Positions 1-11,840 of a stretch of 64,000 bases of DNA are shown in pieces; within the stretch, counting starts at the first letter, position 1, and each line of letters starts with the position of its first letter. The stretch spans positions 17,875,644 through 17,939,643 of the forward strand of contig JAJEKV010000027.1 in NCBI GenBank assembly GCA_021234155.1, given 5' to 3'. The DNA is from Isoetes taiwanensis (taxonomy: Eukaryota; Streptophyta; Lycopodiopsida; Isoetales; Isoetaceae). Under the pieces are notes generated by a model. That model had not been told where the DNA came from and made no database searches. It worked only from the letters and a program-made list of their open reading frames with translations. The translations under genes were made by a program, and so were the position numbers.

Positions 1-353
1 GTATAAATACTCCATGTATAAATACTAGATGTAAAAATACACCATGTATAAATACTACATGTATAAATAATAGATGTATAAATACTACATGTATAAATAC
101 AAGATGTATAAATACTCCATGTATAAATACCAGATGTATAAATACTCCATGTATAAATACTAGATGTATAAATACTCCATGTATAAATACTAGATGTATA
201 AATACTCCATGTATAAATACACCATGTATAAATACTCCATGTATAAATACTAGATATATAAATACTCCATGTATAAATACTCCATGTATAAGTAATCCAT
301 GTATGGTGACTTGGCACTAGATGTATAAATACACCATGTATAAATACTCCATG
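1..353. repeat. 15-bp minisatellite with TATAAATA core
   Basis: About 20 head-to-tail copies of a 15-bp unit, consensus GTATAAATACTCCAT, fill the first 300 bases; two more copies follow after a short interruption at 300-325. The variable positions are the three bases after TATAAATAC (TCC, TAG, ACC, TAC). Every unit carries TATAAATA, which matches the plant TATA-box consensus, but there is no gene start nearby that would make these real promoters. The array may extend beyond the left edge of the window. Confidence 0.95.
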
Positions 354-424
354 TGTATGGTGACTTGGCACATGGGATTGGAGTGTATGGTGACTTGGCA
401 CATGGGATTGAAGTGTATGGAGTA
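300..424. repeat. Short tandem repeat with GTATGGTGACTTGGCAC core
   Basis: The motif GTATGGTGACTTGGCAC occurs at about 301, 355 and 386. The last two copies are spaced about 31 bp apart and joined by ATGGGATTG. It interleaves with the end of the TATAAATA minisatellite, so the two arrays probably formed together by local slippage or unequal exchange. Confidence 0.85.
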
Positions 425-649
425 TTTATACATCGAAAGTACTATTTCATGGAGTAGTCGGGTTATACATAGAGTATTAATACATCTAGACAAGGTTTTC
501 CATTTCATATTCCTTCCAACTAACTTTCCTTTTCTTTGCTTCCTTCTTCCCTATTTCCAAGAGGGTTTCACCCTAGCAAGACTCGTGCCATAGGCCTCCT
601 CTTCCCTCAAAACTGGCAGAGATGTTATGGTTGTGTCATTGGCCTCCTC

Positions 650-3073
650 CTCATTCATCCTTTCGAGTCTTGTGTCAAGTCGTCTCATCATCACTTGGTG
701 GCTATGAGGAGGGTGGGATCCTTTGAGGCCCGCTCCATAACCCTAGCAACACAAGACTCCAAAGATGCCCTAGCATCTTCCACCGCCAAGCCAACTCTTG
801 GGGTTGGTTTAATATCATCTTGTAGACTAGTTATGTCCACCTCGCCCCTTCAAGGATATTGGCATGGGTGTTACGGATCTACATGGGCTAAGAGCTCCAT
901 GCCACCAGGATGCATTTCCATGTTGGGACCCTAGAACTTGAAGGAGATCTTGATCCTGTACCTATCCATCATTTGGATAACCTTCACTTGGTGTTTGCAA
1001 ATGTTCCCTTGGCGCCCATGGGCAATCACAACTCGCCCAATTCTTATTTGCCCCATTGACAAAGTAGGGTTGGCGGTTCAAATCGAGAGTTTGGACATAG
1101 GCCTCTCTCCATCGAGGTCCACGAATGTGGACATCATCATCGGAATTTGCCTAGCCCCGCTGAATAGCCGACTCTATAATTTGCTCTTGTGATGTGTTTA
1201 TCACAAAAAACCAGCTTCCTTCAACCCCACATCGGCAAGCAAATGATACAATATGGAGGGTTAGTGCATACATGAAGCAAATTTTAGTCACTTCGATAAT
1301 TACCTAGAGTATGCCATGTGGGTCTCCACATCATGGACAAGCATGTGAAGTAGCCAATCTATCCTTCTCGCCCTTTAACTGGACTTGAAATCCCGAGGCG
1401 CAATTTTAGTGCCTTGTCTTAAGCCTCTATTGCAAAGATTGGTTTCTTGATTGGAATGGGGAAACATTCTTGTGGCCGGACCCAATCACAAATGTTGCGA
1501 GTCCACTCTTGACTCATGTAGGCCGCCAACTTTGGATATTGTGGGTACTTTCTCTTTAATGCTTCCAACTTCCTCAAGCCTCTTCTCCTAACAACTGTAT
1601 GTAATCATCCCCATACTCATTGTTACCGGGGACACTTTGTTCCATACATGATCTCGCCAACTCCTTGAACATTTGGTTCCTCAAATCTTTATTCTTCACG
1701 TTCTTTGTCAACCACTTCAACCAATCTCTCCTCACGTGCGGATGCAAAGGTTGACACGTGCAGTGAGGGAAAACCTATGGTGGAGGTGGAAAGTTGACAC
1801 ATGGGTTAGTATGGAACCAAATAAGCTAGAATGAAAATGAGGAAAACTAGCAAACAATGTTACCTTCTTTATCGCTTTGTGCTTGCGGCCACAAGAATCG
1901 GTGATAAAACATGAGGGCTTCCAAGTGTCGCCGTGATGTTCAATCCACACTTTCATAGCTTCCAACCATCTAGCTATTGTCTCTTTCTTTTTGTGTATTA
2001 TCGTGATTATCCAAGCCGCTGGCAGCCCATTGAAGTGGTCATCAGATCCAATGAGAGTGAAGAGGTAATACCTATGTAAATAGAAACACGCTTTAGCAAA
2101 CCTAATTTCCAAGAAACCTAAAAAGAGCAACCAAACCTCTTCTCGTTTGTCTTGTAGGTGGAGTCAAGGCATATAGCTCTATCCTTTCCTCAATCTCACC
2201 ATGGCATCCCTTTGAATGGGAGTCATGACCCCAAGTTGAAAGATGTCACCTTGTTCGTAGTGGAAGACACAATCTTGGTGTTGTTGGACCCACATGTTGA
2301 TGCTTGTTGCTTGGTCTTCATGCAACTTCCATACATTTCGAGCCACCAATTTATCAATATTGTAGACATCATGCATCTTCAACATGTCGTCCCTACACAA
2401 CTCCTCCAAACCAACCAGTTCTTTCTTCAAGTTCACCCTCTCCCGGTGGATGTTCATCACCATTCTAGGTGTTATATAGTGCACTAATTCCTGCTTGATC
2501 CATTCTTTCTTTTCAGGCGAGCCACGGTGCTAGCCTATACCTCAACCCTTTCTCAATAGGTTGTGCTTTACCATGGCAGATTGCACCTTGCTTGTTCACA
2601 TGATCCCATTTGTGATAGGTAATTTGAGTGCAATTGGGAAGAAGATAGAGCTGTTTCAAAGTAAAATGACATTGGCAACCCCTTCTAACACTCTCCCCTC
2701 TCTCAATCCTCTTCCTTCTTTGGCCTCGAGGGGGACGTCGATCCTCAACAACATGAGTGTTCTCGAATTGTCTTCCGCCCAAAGACACACCAAGCACCTT
2801 TGTTGCACAGGAATGAATCGGACAAGCTTTTAAAATCCAAATAAATTATCACAAGCTAGGAAAGGAAATTCACACCTCTTCAAAGTCAAATATGAACCTT
2901 TGCCGTTTGGATAGCTCTTTATTTCTTTGAGAGCTTCTTATGTAGAAACCGCATGGTGCTTCCCCACTTTTTGCTCCCCTGCTATGAAATCCCCAACCCG
3001 GTGAGGTGGGAATGTGGCACACCCAAACCGGTTGAGTACCTCCTCCTTCGTTCGGGACTCGGTGCTCTAACAT
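650..3073 (-). pseudogene. Decayed MULE (Mutator-like) transposase with SWIM finger
   Basis: Read right to left, the pieces follow the order of a plant Mutator-like transposase. 2797-2513 has a Cys/His cluster (RGCQCHF, then CHG) of the kind found ahead of these transposases. 2516-2179 is the following helical part. About 2178-2140 reads LDSTYKTNEK, the region of the first catalytic Asp. A 65-bp intron (GT at 2136, AG at 2072) leads to GLPAAWIIT and WKPSCFITD at 2065-1900, the region of the second Asp. Further pieces sit at 1735-1590 and 1575-1440. The SWIM zinc finger lies at about 1075-960: CDCPW in one frame and GNICKH in another, so a frameshift splits it. A second frameshift lies near 2520. 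The piece at 3073-2870 before the Cys/His cluster is unrecognised. The gene cannot make an active enzyme. Confidence 0.82.
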
Positions 3074-3439
3074 AACCCAGGCCGACCGCGGATCAAAATG
3101 CCCTTCTGCGTAGGTCTGTTTGCCAAATGCCCGATTGCAAAACCAATAAAAATGCTATCGAGCTTGCCCCAAGGCAAGGACCAAATCAGTTGTTTCGCAC
3201 TAACCTCCTCGGATCCTTCGCCCAAATCCATCCCGAGCCCCCGATGCCGCCCTAGAGCAGAGAGGAATGCCGTGAATCCCTCGGATGAATAGAGGAGGTG
3301 ATTCCATCGCATGGTACACAAAAGGGTGCGGGGATGCACGCTTTTTAAATTCCGGCGAAGTTGACTCACGACGACACCACGGCCGCCGATCTGGTCCATG
3401 AATGCGGTCTTGATGTTAAGACGCGGTCGAACATGCATT

Positions 3440-4110
3440 CGCTTGGAGAATTCCACTGGTGATTCCATCCTGGATTCGACGGCGACGCGATTCCACCGGA
3501 CGGAATCGATTTTGCTTGGTGATTCCGGGCCCGGGGAATCGACAGGGGTGATTCCGCCGGGAGGAATGGTCGGTGAAGTGATTCCGCCCGTGGAATCGAT
3601 TTTGGTGATTCCACGGACGGTATTCGCATGTTGGTGATTCGACGAACGGAATCGAATATGGTGATTCCGTCCGGAATTGCAAGGTGGTGATTCCGTGCCG
3701 TGGGATCCCTGGCGGGTGATTCCATCCGGCGGTATTACGACGTCGTGATTCCATCGCGTGGAATAATTCCGCAGATTCCGTCCCGACGGTATTCCCCGGG
3801 CGTGATTCCTTCGGGTGGAATCTCACGCAGTGATTCCATCCGCCGATATTACGCCGTGATTCCATCGCTGGGAATAATTCCGCAGGATTCCGTCCGGACT
3901 TTATTCCACATCGTGATTCCTTCATGCAGGTATAAATACGTTGTGATTCCATCCGGCAGTATTCTACCGTTGTGATTCCGCGGGACGGTATTGATTTTAT
4001 TGCCGCATCTTGTAGCCAGTACCTGAAAAACGAAGCCTCGACGCGGATCCCGCTGGGGGTTTGTGATTCCGCGGTAGGGAATAACCGCGATGGAATCACC
4101 AAAACCAGGG
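3440..4110. repeat. Degenerate array of GATTCC...GGAATC dyads
   Basis: Roughly 15-20 irregular units of about 30-45 bp, each with GTGATTCC followed within 4-10 GC-rich bases by GGAATC or a variant (GGTATT, GGAATA). Each unit can therefore form a short hairpin. The spacer bases differ between units while the arms are kept. It is GC-rich compared with the AT-rich sequence just to the right. Long open frames here are by-products of the repeat. It sits just upstream of the MULE remnant's 5' side, so it could be part of that element's terminal region. Confidence 0.85.
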
Positions 4111-4124
4111 TAAGGATATTTTCA

Positions 4125-4460
4125 CCCATTCTGTAATGCCTATTTTTTAATTTTTGTACTAATTTTTTGGCATTTTTTTGGCTTTTGTTTGCCATAATTT
4201 ATAACCTTTTTGTCACTTTTTTTGGCTATTTTTTGACACCTATTTTGTCAAATTTTGAGCAATTTTTTGGCAATTCTATGGTCCCTATTTTGTCCTATTT
4301 TATGTTCTTTTTGACACTCTTTTGTCATATTTTAGGTCATATTTTTCATTTTTTTGGCTAATTTTTGTCACATACTTAGGTCATGTTTGAGGGTATTTTT
4401 TTACATTTTTTTGTCATCATTTTACTACATTTATGTCATTTTCTTAAAAATGCTTAGTCA
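4125..4460. repeat. T-rich repeat with TTTTTGTCA/TTTTTGGCA motifs
   Basis: Strongly T-rich plus strand in which TTTTTGTCAC, TTTTTGTCAT and TTTTTTGGC recur every 15-25 bases. The complementary motif GTGACAAAA fills 14480-15100 next to a CACTA terminus, so this looks like subterminal repeat DNA of a CACTA element. No CACTA terminal sequence was found beside it. 4460-4780, to its right, shows no gene or clear repeat. Confidence 0.7.
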
Positions 4461-4784
4461 CGTTTTTGATGTTGTTGTTGTCAATCTCTTTTGTCAATTC
4501 ACCATGTTTGATTCAAAACATTTAAAATGAACAATGTACATAAACCTAGTAAAATGAATAAATTATTACATAAATATAGTTTTCTCAACAAGGAAATAAT
4601 GGAGATTTTTCAACGTCTTCATTTTCAACATTAGATGTACTTTCTGGCTATCAACTTTTGGATTCATCTTAAGCCTCCTCTTTGCTTGATGATCCGCCTA
4701 TATCCAAATACAAAAAGAAAAAAAGGGGTTAAATGTCTACAATTTAAAAGTCACAAGCATGTAATCAGTATCTAGCTAGAACAC

Positions 4785-6035
4785 TTACATGCACAATCTC
4801 TTCTGCCTTGATTCTCCTCATCTCGCTACTTGCGCAAATGGCTTTTCCTTTGACATCTATTGAGGGACAATGCCCTTGCCTACGTAATCTTGTGCCATGT
4901 GCTACAACATATATAATTGAATAAAATAGTTAATGCCAAGTAATGCCTTACATGTATATTTTCAAATTATGAGTCTTAAAATTGCAATTGTACCTTTGTT
5001 TCTGGGAATACACGTCCTTCATCACTTTCGCGTTTGATCCATTTCTTCCATCCTCCAATTTCCTTAATCTCAGAAATGACCTTCTCACTAGGATAGCCCC
5101 TAAAGTGGGCATACTAAATATTGAAAATATGGGGTAGTTATAAGTATCATATACTAACTTGATTTCAAACAAATAAGAAGTAATACTCACATAATTAGAG
5201 ATGATCGATCTATCCCCACCCTAACCAAGATGGTTTTTCTTCCTTTGAGATGCTGCTAATTTCTTCACGTGGTGCTCCACCTTCGCCAATTCAAGAAACT
5301 TTTTCCAGTTTGCCTTTTTAACAGATGAAGGCTTGGATGTCAAACCTTTTCGTGCCTTCCGTCTTAGGTAATCCCTACCAATATATGAAGAAAAATAAAA
5401 CTCTAGATAAAGCAAATAAATAAGATTTGGATAGGGTTTAGATCTAACCTGTGATGATTCCATCGGCGTCCAAGTTGTTTCAACACGTCCTTCTCATTAA
5501 AACCAGCACCGAATTGATCCTTCAAGTGATTGATCACTTCTTGCTTATGGCGCAACTTAACTTGTCGCCAGTTTAGATGTATCTCGTGGCAGTGATCCAT
5601 CATTTGAACTAGTGGCAACATCCATAAACTCTTTTCCATGCGCATCAGGATGAATCTTTCCACCCGTATAGAAACACACACCTATAATATATTTTGAATA
5701 AGACTTTATACTCATCAACAAGATAAAGATAATAAGACAACACTCAAAATAAATATGCACAAAGTTATACCTTAGTGTCGTCCAACTTCCTAAAGCTCAT
5801 ACCACGAGAATTTCCCGATGCCATCGATTCATGGCCTTCTCCCGATGTCTTGGAAGTGCGACTACCAATGGAAGACCTTCTCTTGGATTTCTTTGATGAC
5901 GATGCGCCTCCATTTAATAGTTCATGTGCCCTTCTGGCCCTTTTGTTCCTCTGTTAACATTGACAAGATCTTTGATAGCATCTTAGCTGAGACACCTTTC
6001 TCCTTTCCCTTTTCATTTTCCTTGCCGTTAGCCAT
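4785..6035 (-). pseudogene. Broken Ptta/En/Spm-type transposon protein gene
   Basis: The minus strand carries a start at about 6035 (MANGKENEKGKEKG), a Lys/Ser-rich basic stretch at about 5955-5770 (SSSKKSKRRSSIGS) and an exon at about 5630-5452 ending LGRRWNHHR. After an intron (AG just before GGATTACC) comes an exon at 5377-5221 with RRKARKGL, KKANWKKFLELAK and AASQRKKNHLG, then an exon near 5110-4995 (GGWKKWIKRESDEGRVFP). The W..F...K..NR.K layout fits the plant Ptta/En/Spm protein domain (Pfam Transposase_24), which accompanies CACTA elements. Between the first two pieces the frame shifts without a plausible intron. It lies beside the T-rich CACTA-like repeat to its left. The family assignment is from pattern only. 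Confidence 0.6.
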
Positions 6036-6039
6036 GTTG

Positions 6040-7860
6040 AACTGCAGATACAATAACAACAAGAACAATATTAAAACTCAACAATCTACAATGGCATTAA
6101 ACTCAAAATGCATGGTATTAAATTTGCAGAGGTAGGTCAGAGATGCCATTGTGGCAAAGTCATGAACTGTCATTTGAGAGAAATTCAAATGTCTTTGAAG
6201 CTCTATAATCATAAAAAAAATTGCTTTACAGCTTCTCATTAAAACCTGAACTATCCCTTGAAAAACCATTCTTATTCACGTCATCAATAAAGAGAAACCT
6301 TGCCTCTTTAACAATAGACTCAGATATGCTAATGCCTCAGACACAGTGCAACAATTTCAAGCAATCAATATTTGTCCTGAGCCAATGAGTGTATATTATC
6401 ATTGAAGTGGATCACATATGATGTAGAAATGCAAAATTGACTGTCGTCGTTGTTTTTGATAGCAATATTTGTTAGCTACATGGTTCACTAGGCATACAAT
6501 CCCGTAGACACATCTTCACTTTCAATTACTTGTTTCCCTAGCATTGTAATGTCATCTGGTTTCAACCAGTTAGACATTTCTTACTCACGTCTAATCCATG
6601 GCAGCAAATGGGCATTTTTTACTTATGACTGGGCAGAAAGCTACCTGTGTTTCCGTCTAATTTAAAATAAACGATACAGGCCCTACATAAGGTAATGCTA
6701 ACATAGCAGAAATGGAAATGAAAATTTTGAAAGAATCTATACAGTTAGTATACATAGGTCTCCCAAACAGCGAGAGAGTTTGGTTCCATAAACGTAGCAG
6801 CTGTAAATTTATAGAGATATGAAAGAGTTGGGGATCCATTTCAGTTGCTTGTCTAGGTTTCTTAGCTTCTCTTCGATGGTGAAGTATAAAGACACTTCTT
6901 AATACATCCATCTGGTGTTTATACGCTCCCACATGTGCATCAAGTTCATTTCCATATTTTTAAGTGTAACTGGTTCTAGCAACTCCTACAAGTGAATATG
7001 CATGATGATTTTCCAAAGAGTTTGAGGGCCTCTACATGCTGCTTTCTTGCAAACAAGACACAGGCATGATAAGCATGATTGCAGGAAACTTCTGAAAAAT
7101 ATGACTGAATTTCTAAAGCACAAGGAGGACAAACAGATTCAACTATTTCTAAATGCTCAGCTACAAGAAAGGACACTTGACAAAATGATTGATTGTTGCG
7201 ATATAAATCTTTCCATGAGATCAAACATGTGCACCTTGGCTCAAGTTGAATGGAAAGCAATGGCTGGAGAATAAGATAATAAAGAGCCTTGGATTTATTG
7301 AAGGTTGACAGATCGGGATGTTTCTTTTTATGCAGTATGTCATAGCTGGAGCATTTGGGAATAGAAACTAGAATAGAAACTAGATCTAAACTAAATATGT
7401 AAACTCTCTCTAAAATAAAGAGTTAAATGTAACTACAAGGGGAAAAACTTATAACCTTGTGATTGTTCGCAGTGACAACCTGCTCTGGATTGCACGAATT
7501 TACACAAATGGCCTGTTTAAACAAGCATTTCCATGTCATTCAAGGACAGCATCTTCTCATATAAAAATTATAATGTAAAAATTTTCAGAAAAAATATGTT
7601 ATCAAAAACAACAACCCCTTTCTCAAAGACAGGAACCCAGTACATTATGAACACAAGTTCCGCTTAATAATGTATATGTAAATTCTCATGCTGCAGCATG
7701 TTGCCAAAATAAATAGTGCCATCCATGCAAAAAGGGCCTTAGATCTAAGAAAGACAGATGGGATCACAGTATTAGACTAGAGAAAAACTCTATAGTACAA
7801 TCACAGAACAATAAACATTTTTTGGTGTGTCTTTTACTAGGGCATTCATCTGGGTCTGGT
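6040..7860. other. No clear gene; possible leftover kinase exons
   Basis: AT-rich DNA with short minus-strand frames at 6960-6780 (a charged, coiled-coil-like stretch, AHVGAYKHQMDVLR) and 7260-6976 that I cannot place. The first might belong to the middle of the U-box kinase whose end lies at 7865-8182. That is a guess from gene order only. Confidence 0.3.
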
Positions 7861-7864
7861 ATTC

Positions 7865-8182
7865 TTAGATAAGGAAAAATTTGAGATCATTGACGTGAAA
7901 AAGATAATCACAAGACTCCTTTATCCTCTCTAGAATGTTCAATATATCAATTTCCAAATTTGGCCTGTTGCTGCTTGATCTTTCGGTGCATCTAAGAGCA
8001 AGGCAGCCATCTGCATAGCCTCCAAATAAAGGCCATTCTCCAGCACTAGAATCTAAAACATCATTCAAGGATTCATGGTCAACAGCATGATCAACTATTT
8101 TATATATATCATCGTCCTCCTTTCCCGTTAATAGTTGAAGCATTGAGAATCGTAGGCAGTAAGTATCGAACATTGGGGACAA
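7865..8182 (-). pseudogene. C-terminal kinase fragment of a U-box/RLK-type protein
   Basis: The 105-residue minus-strand frame matches the end of a plant receptor-like or U-box protein kinase: FSMLQLLTGKEDDDIY (the F.vilLqLLTGk helix of kinase subdomain IX-X), then LDSSAGEWP, then LALRCTERSSSNRPNLE, the subdomain XI region ending in the conserved Arg-Pro, then a helix ILNILERIKE. The catalytic loop, Mg-binding DFG region and U-box are not seen in this frame. The ATG chosen by the open frame replaces part of the usual D.YSFG motif (here MFDTYCLRFS), so the activation-segment exon is missing or degraded. I read it as a fragment, not a working gene. Confidence 0.6.
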
Positions 8183-8189
8183 GACACCT

Positions 8190-9360
8190 GTACAGACAAG
8201 CCTGCAATATTACACAGGCCTGCAGCAAAGCTATAAGGGTGTAACTTTCTTCAATTTCGGGAATGGCAGGATGGATTAGAAAACTTTATTTCAGAAAAAC
8301 AACAAGCGAAGTGGCGAACAAATGCAAAACCAGACATCCCTGATAATCAGACTCCCAGAAATGAACTTACCTGATCCGTGTTTTTGCTCTAGTTCCTGTG
8401 AATGGCTCCCCTGTGTTGTGATCTCCTTGAAATGACTCCCGTGTGTTGTGATCTTCTTGAAGAACAGAAAAATGTAATGCCCGTTAGTTCTTGGTTTTAG
8501 CTAAAAGTTGCCAAAAAAAGACTACAATCGATGCTTGACACCTATTCCTCCATCATTCTTCTCTTCTAGCAGCAAGCAATTGCTTCTATCAGGTTCTTCT
8601 CATTTCGTCATTTGGTAGCGCATCAATGAGGAGGAGGAGGCCGTCGGATCTCAAGGTGGGACGCAGTTCTTTGTTTTCTTGATTTTTAGTGGTTGACACT
8701 CATTAATTGATTAGGCGGGAACCGTAAAAAATTCATGTATAATTTGCCAAAATAGTGACGAAAATTTTGTTACATTGTTTTGTCACATGATCCTATGAAT
8801 GATCCTGTGAATGAGAAACACATGGCCTAGCCTATCGAATATTTCAAGTTTGAGAATGAAATCATTTTCTAATAGAAACCATATGGCTAAGTATATGTCA
8901 TACTCATTAGGCGCAAAAACAATGCTTAGCCTAATCAGGTGAGCTTCTAGTTTAATATTTGGGTAGTAAATGACTCGAGAAATTGCCCTACTCATTAGGC
9001 ATAAAAATGAAGCTTAGATATGAGTTTCTCTTGATTAATAAACGATCCCATAGACTGTGTCCATAGCCTTGTATTTTAAACTCTTAACGGACTAGTACAT
9101 TTGTCTTTGAGAGTTAGAGATTGTCCAAATATAATGTATCATAGGATCATTCATGGCTATGTAATTAGTAACTAATTAGGATAAAGTGTTGGACTACTAA
9201 TTACATAGCAAAGATAAAGTGAGAAAATAATGAAGTAGGAACACAATGTCTTTAACATGGTGAGAGGACCAAATAGGAGATTTTGGACTAGTAATTACAT
9301 AGGCTTAACATAGCAAGTTCTTACCCTTTCCCTCTAATGTAAAACTAATATTTTTTACAT
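8190..9360. other. Intergenic stretch without recognised gene
   Basis: AT-rich sequence. The phrases CTCATTAGGC and TAATTACATAG each occur more than once between 8890 and 9310, which suggests local duplication. A tiny frame at 8626 (MRRRRPSDLK, then GT) resembles a first exon but nothing downstream supports it. Confidence 0.5.
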
Positions 9361-9362
9361 TC

Positions 9363-10673
9363 ATGAAGATGGGCTCTTCATCAAGTGGAAACACAAATGT
9401 TACATCATCAAGTGAGTCAAGTGAATCGAGTTCATCAAGTGGAAATGCAAGTGTTGCATCATCAAGTGAGTCAACTGAATCGAGTGCAGGGCCTTCAAAA
9501 AAGAAAAGAATACATCTCACTCGTCGAAAACAACGGTTAGCTTGATTTTGTTATATTTTTTCTATAAAACAACATCTTAATAATGCATGTGTTAATTAAA
9601 TGCAATATGGACTCTTCCTCTTCACACTCGAGTAGGGGTGCACGATCAGAGAATATAAGACTCGACCCCATCCAAAGATTATATCAGGCCAAATGGCCTT
9701 GTTGGTGTCTCACGTGTCGGGGTTCGATGAGGTATCAAACTCTTTTCTTTATAATCAAATTATTGGCCATGTTAGAATTTATTTAGTTTTGCAGTACATG
9801 AGGGGGTTGCACAAGAACACACAAATTGCACGTGAACATCGAATCGTATCTCCTTCCACATCCTCATCTACACCACCTAGGGTTCGGCTTCGTAAATGTT
9901 GTGAACGGAGTACCTCCTCGAGTGATAGAGAAAGAATAGTAGTAGAGACTCCACAAGTACGAGGACGGACAAGGGGAGCATCTGCAGCACTTTCAATCAA
10001 GGCTTGGTTTAGCACAAATGAATATTCTCTTGCACATGTCAACGAGATTGATGAGGATTACCATGCTCATATGCCAGGTAGTCTTAGGAATGCAATTGTT
10101 CCATTCAAGCGTAAAATATTTGGTTGTTGGAAAGGACAACTCCCACTTATGTTGGAAGAATTCATTTATTGGGGACGTCGACATATGATTGCGCCATCCA
10201 GTAAAATTCTAGAGGCAGGAAGGGGTTTATATATTTTAGAAAGTGTGTATGGAAATCTTGAAAATCCGACGACTCTAATGGCATATGGAGGGCCCGAATA
10301 TAGTTGGGGTGTTTGGTTAAGATTAGCATCATTCATGCCTAGCATGTCGACCTATGGTCTAGTAAAGAATTGGTGCCAATTGGCAAAAAGGAAGGAAGAT
10401 GGAGAAGATGTGGCACCATCTGACAAGATTTACATAGATGGGCGTCCTAGTGTGCATGAAAATATTGCTGGTCTTATTAACAGTTCACATGGTCATCTGG
10501 AGTTGTCTAATGCTATTTTTGAGGAGACGGATATTCATGATTCCAGTCACATGAATGGCCATTCTGGATTTTATGTGCGCATTTGCGCTATTAAAATTTT
10601 GAAACCGGGGTTGAGATTTTTATTAACTATAGTTTTCAACAACCCATACCAACTCGAAGATGTAGGGAGCTAA
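9363..10673 (+). CDS. Ser-rich exon and SET-like domain protein ahead of CACTA TNP2
   Basis: 9363-9545 encodes a Ser/Glu-rich, low-complexity start (MKMGSSSSGNTNV...) ending in a basic patch. 9693-10673 is a 326-residue frame whose second half follows the plan of a SET domain: SSKILEAGRGLYIL (like the GRGLfa start), LMAYGGPEYSW, YIDGRPSVHENIAGLINSS (the iD...GN.a.fiN block), SNAIFEE, and VRICAIKILKPG (the v.a...I..GeEl block). The usual NHSC and final D-Y are not kept, so activity is doubtful. It lies 250 bp upstream of TNP2 on the same strand and may be cargo or an N-terminal part of the same CACTA element. Splicing between the parts is not resolved. Confidence 0.5.
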
Positions 10674-10925
10674 ACGGGGGTGCCCTCATTGTTCACTAGG
10701 GAGGCCAAAAAGAAAGCTATGTGAAGAAAAAACTTTGTGACTATTAGAAATTAGATTTATGATTAACTAAAATTTTTTGTTTTATTTTCTATTACCTTCA
10801 TATGCGTGCCAAATACTATTTCCTGTGTCTAATGCAATTGCTCCATTAATCATATGATAATTGTTGGAAATATTCTTTTTGGATTTTAACTTTTTGTAGG
10901 CTCGTGGGGACTAGGGAGGACAAAA

Positions 10926-11840
10926 TTGCATACTAGTTCATTGCATAATGCTTTGCATGATGATTATTCCCTTCTAGTGTCTGCATTAATGGATTTCCAT
11001 GTGACACATCGAAGTAAAGATGGAATTCTAAGAATTCCAGCGGATGGAGAAGCTATGAAAGACATAGAAGATAAGTGGAGGGTATTCAAGGATGAACCAC
11101 AGAATTTACGCCTTGCTATTGGAATGGATGGAATTTGCCCTTTTGGAACGTTATCGTCAAAACATAGTGTGTGGCCCATAGTTGTGGTCAACTACAATAT
11201 TCCACCATGGATGGCAACTAAAGCCGGACATTTGATGTTGACACTTGTTGTTCCAGGTTTGTCCTTATTACATTTCAATATGTCATTTTCACAAGTTTTA
11301 TTTATTTCATACTATTATCAGGTAAGCATCAAGTAAAAAACATGGATGTGTACATTGAACCACTCATGAAGAGTTAGAGATATTATGGCAAGGCATCCAA
11401 ATGTACGACATAGTAAGGACGCCACATCAGTTCACATTACATGCAATATGTTGCTTCATGACACATGATTATCCTGGTTTTAGTGTTGCTTCTGGTATAT
11501 CTTTTTTAAATACCAATGCTCTTTTTATAAATGTGGGTTGTAGGGATGAGCTAAACCTACGGGAAGTGAGTATACTGTGCTATGGTTTCAGATTGAAATA
11601 TGACAATCGTCTACGTCAAAGGACGATCAACTTGCTTAAAAGGCTTGTAGTTAAGAGGAAGAGGATGAAGAAGGGAGTAGTGGTGGCAATGCTTCACCGT
11701 CTGTTGATAGTGATGAGGAAGATAACTCAAGCACTTCCTCAAGTGAAAGTGAAAGAAGTAAAGGTGATGAAGATGGCATAAATGAATATGATGACATATG
11801 GATCCTTCTCTCATTACTTCTCGCACTTTTGCTCATAACT
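10926..11840 (+). pseudogene. CACTA TNP2 transposase, N-terminal half, with acidic tail
   Basis: The frame at 10926-11270 matches the start of the plant TNP2 transposase domain: ADGEAMKDIEDKW, NLRLAIGMDGICPFG, SVWPIVVVNYNIPPWM and MLTLVVPG. An intron or gap follows. Near 11325-11400 DVYIEPLM is followed in another frame by the EELEILWQGIQMYD part (one frameshift). 11401-11480 reads MYDIVRTPHQFTLHAICCFM then THDYPGF, the D.P.y block. The family then needs a Cys-rich block and the KSIF..LPYW block, which are absent; instead 11640-11800 gives an acidic Ser/Glu/Asp tail. The missing half is found in the opposite orientation at 17160-15115. Confidence 0.75.

Noticed and set aside
321-593. 90-codon frame and its antisense partner at 317-508
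   Set aside because: Both read through minisatellite repeats and show no domain.
3440-4110. Possible CRISPR-like array
   Set aside because: Spacing and units are irregular, the repeat is only six bases per arm, and the setting is a eukaryotic nuclear genome.
3416-4195. 259-codon minus-strand frame with repeated Glu-Ser-Arg and Ile-Pro
   Set aside because: The repeats reflect the GATTCC hairpin array; no domain, and the array sits in noncoding DNA.
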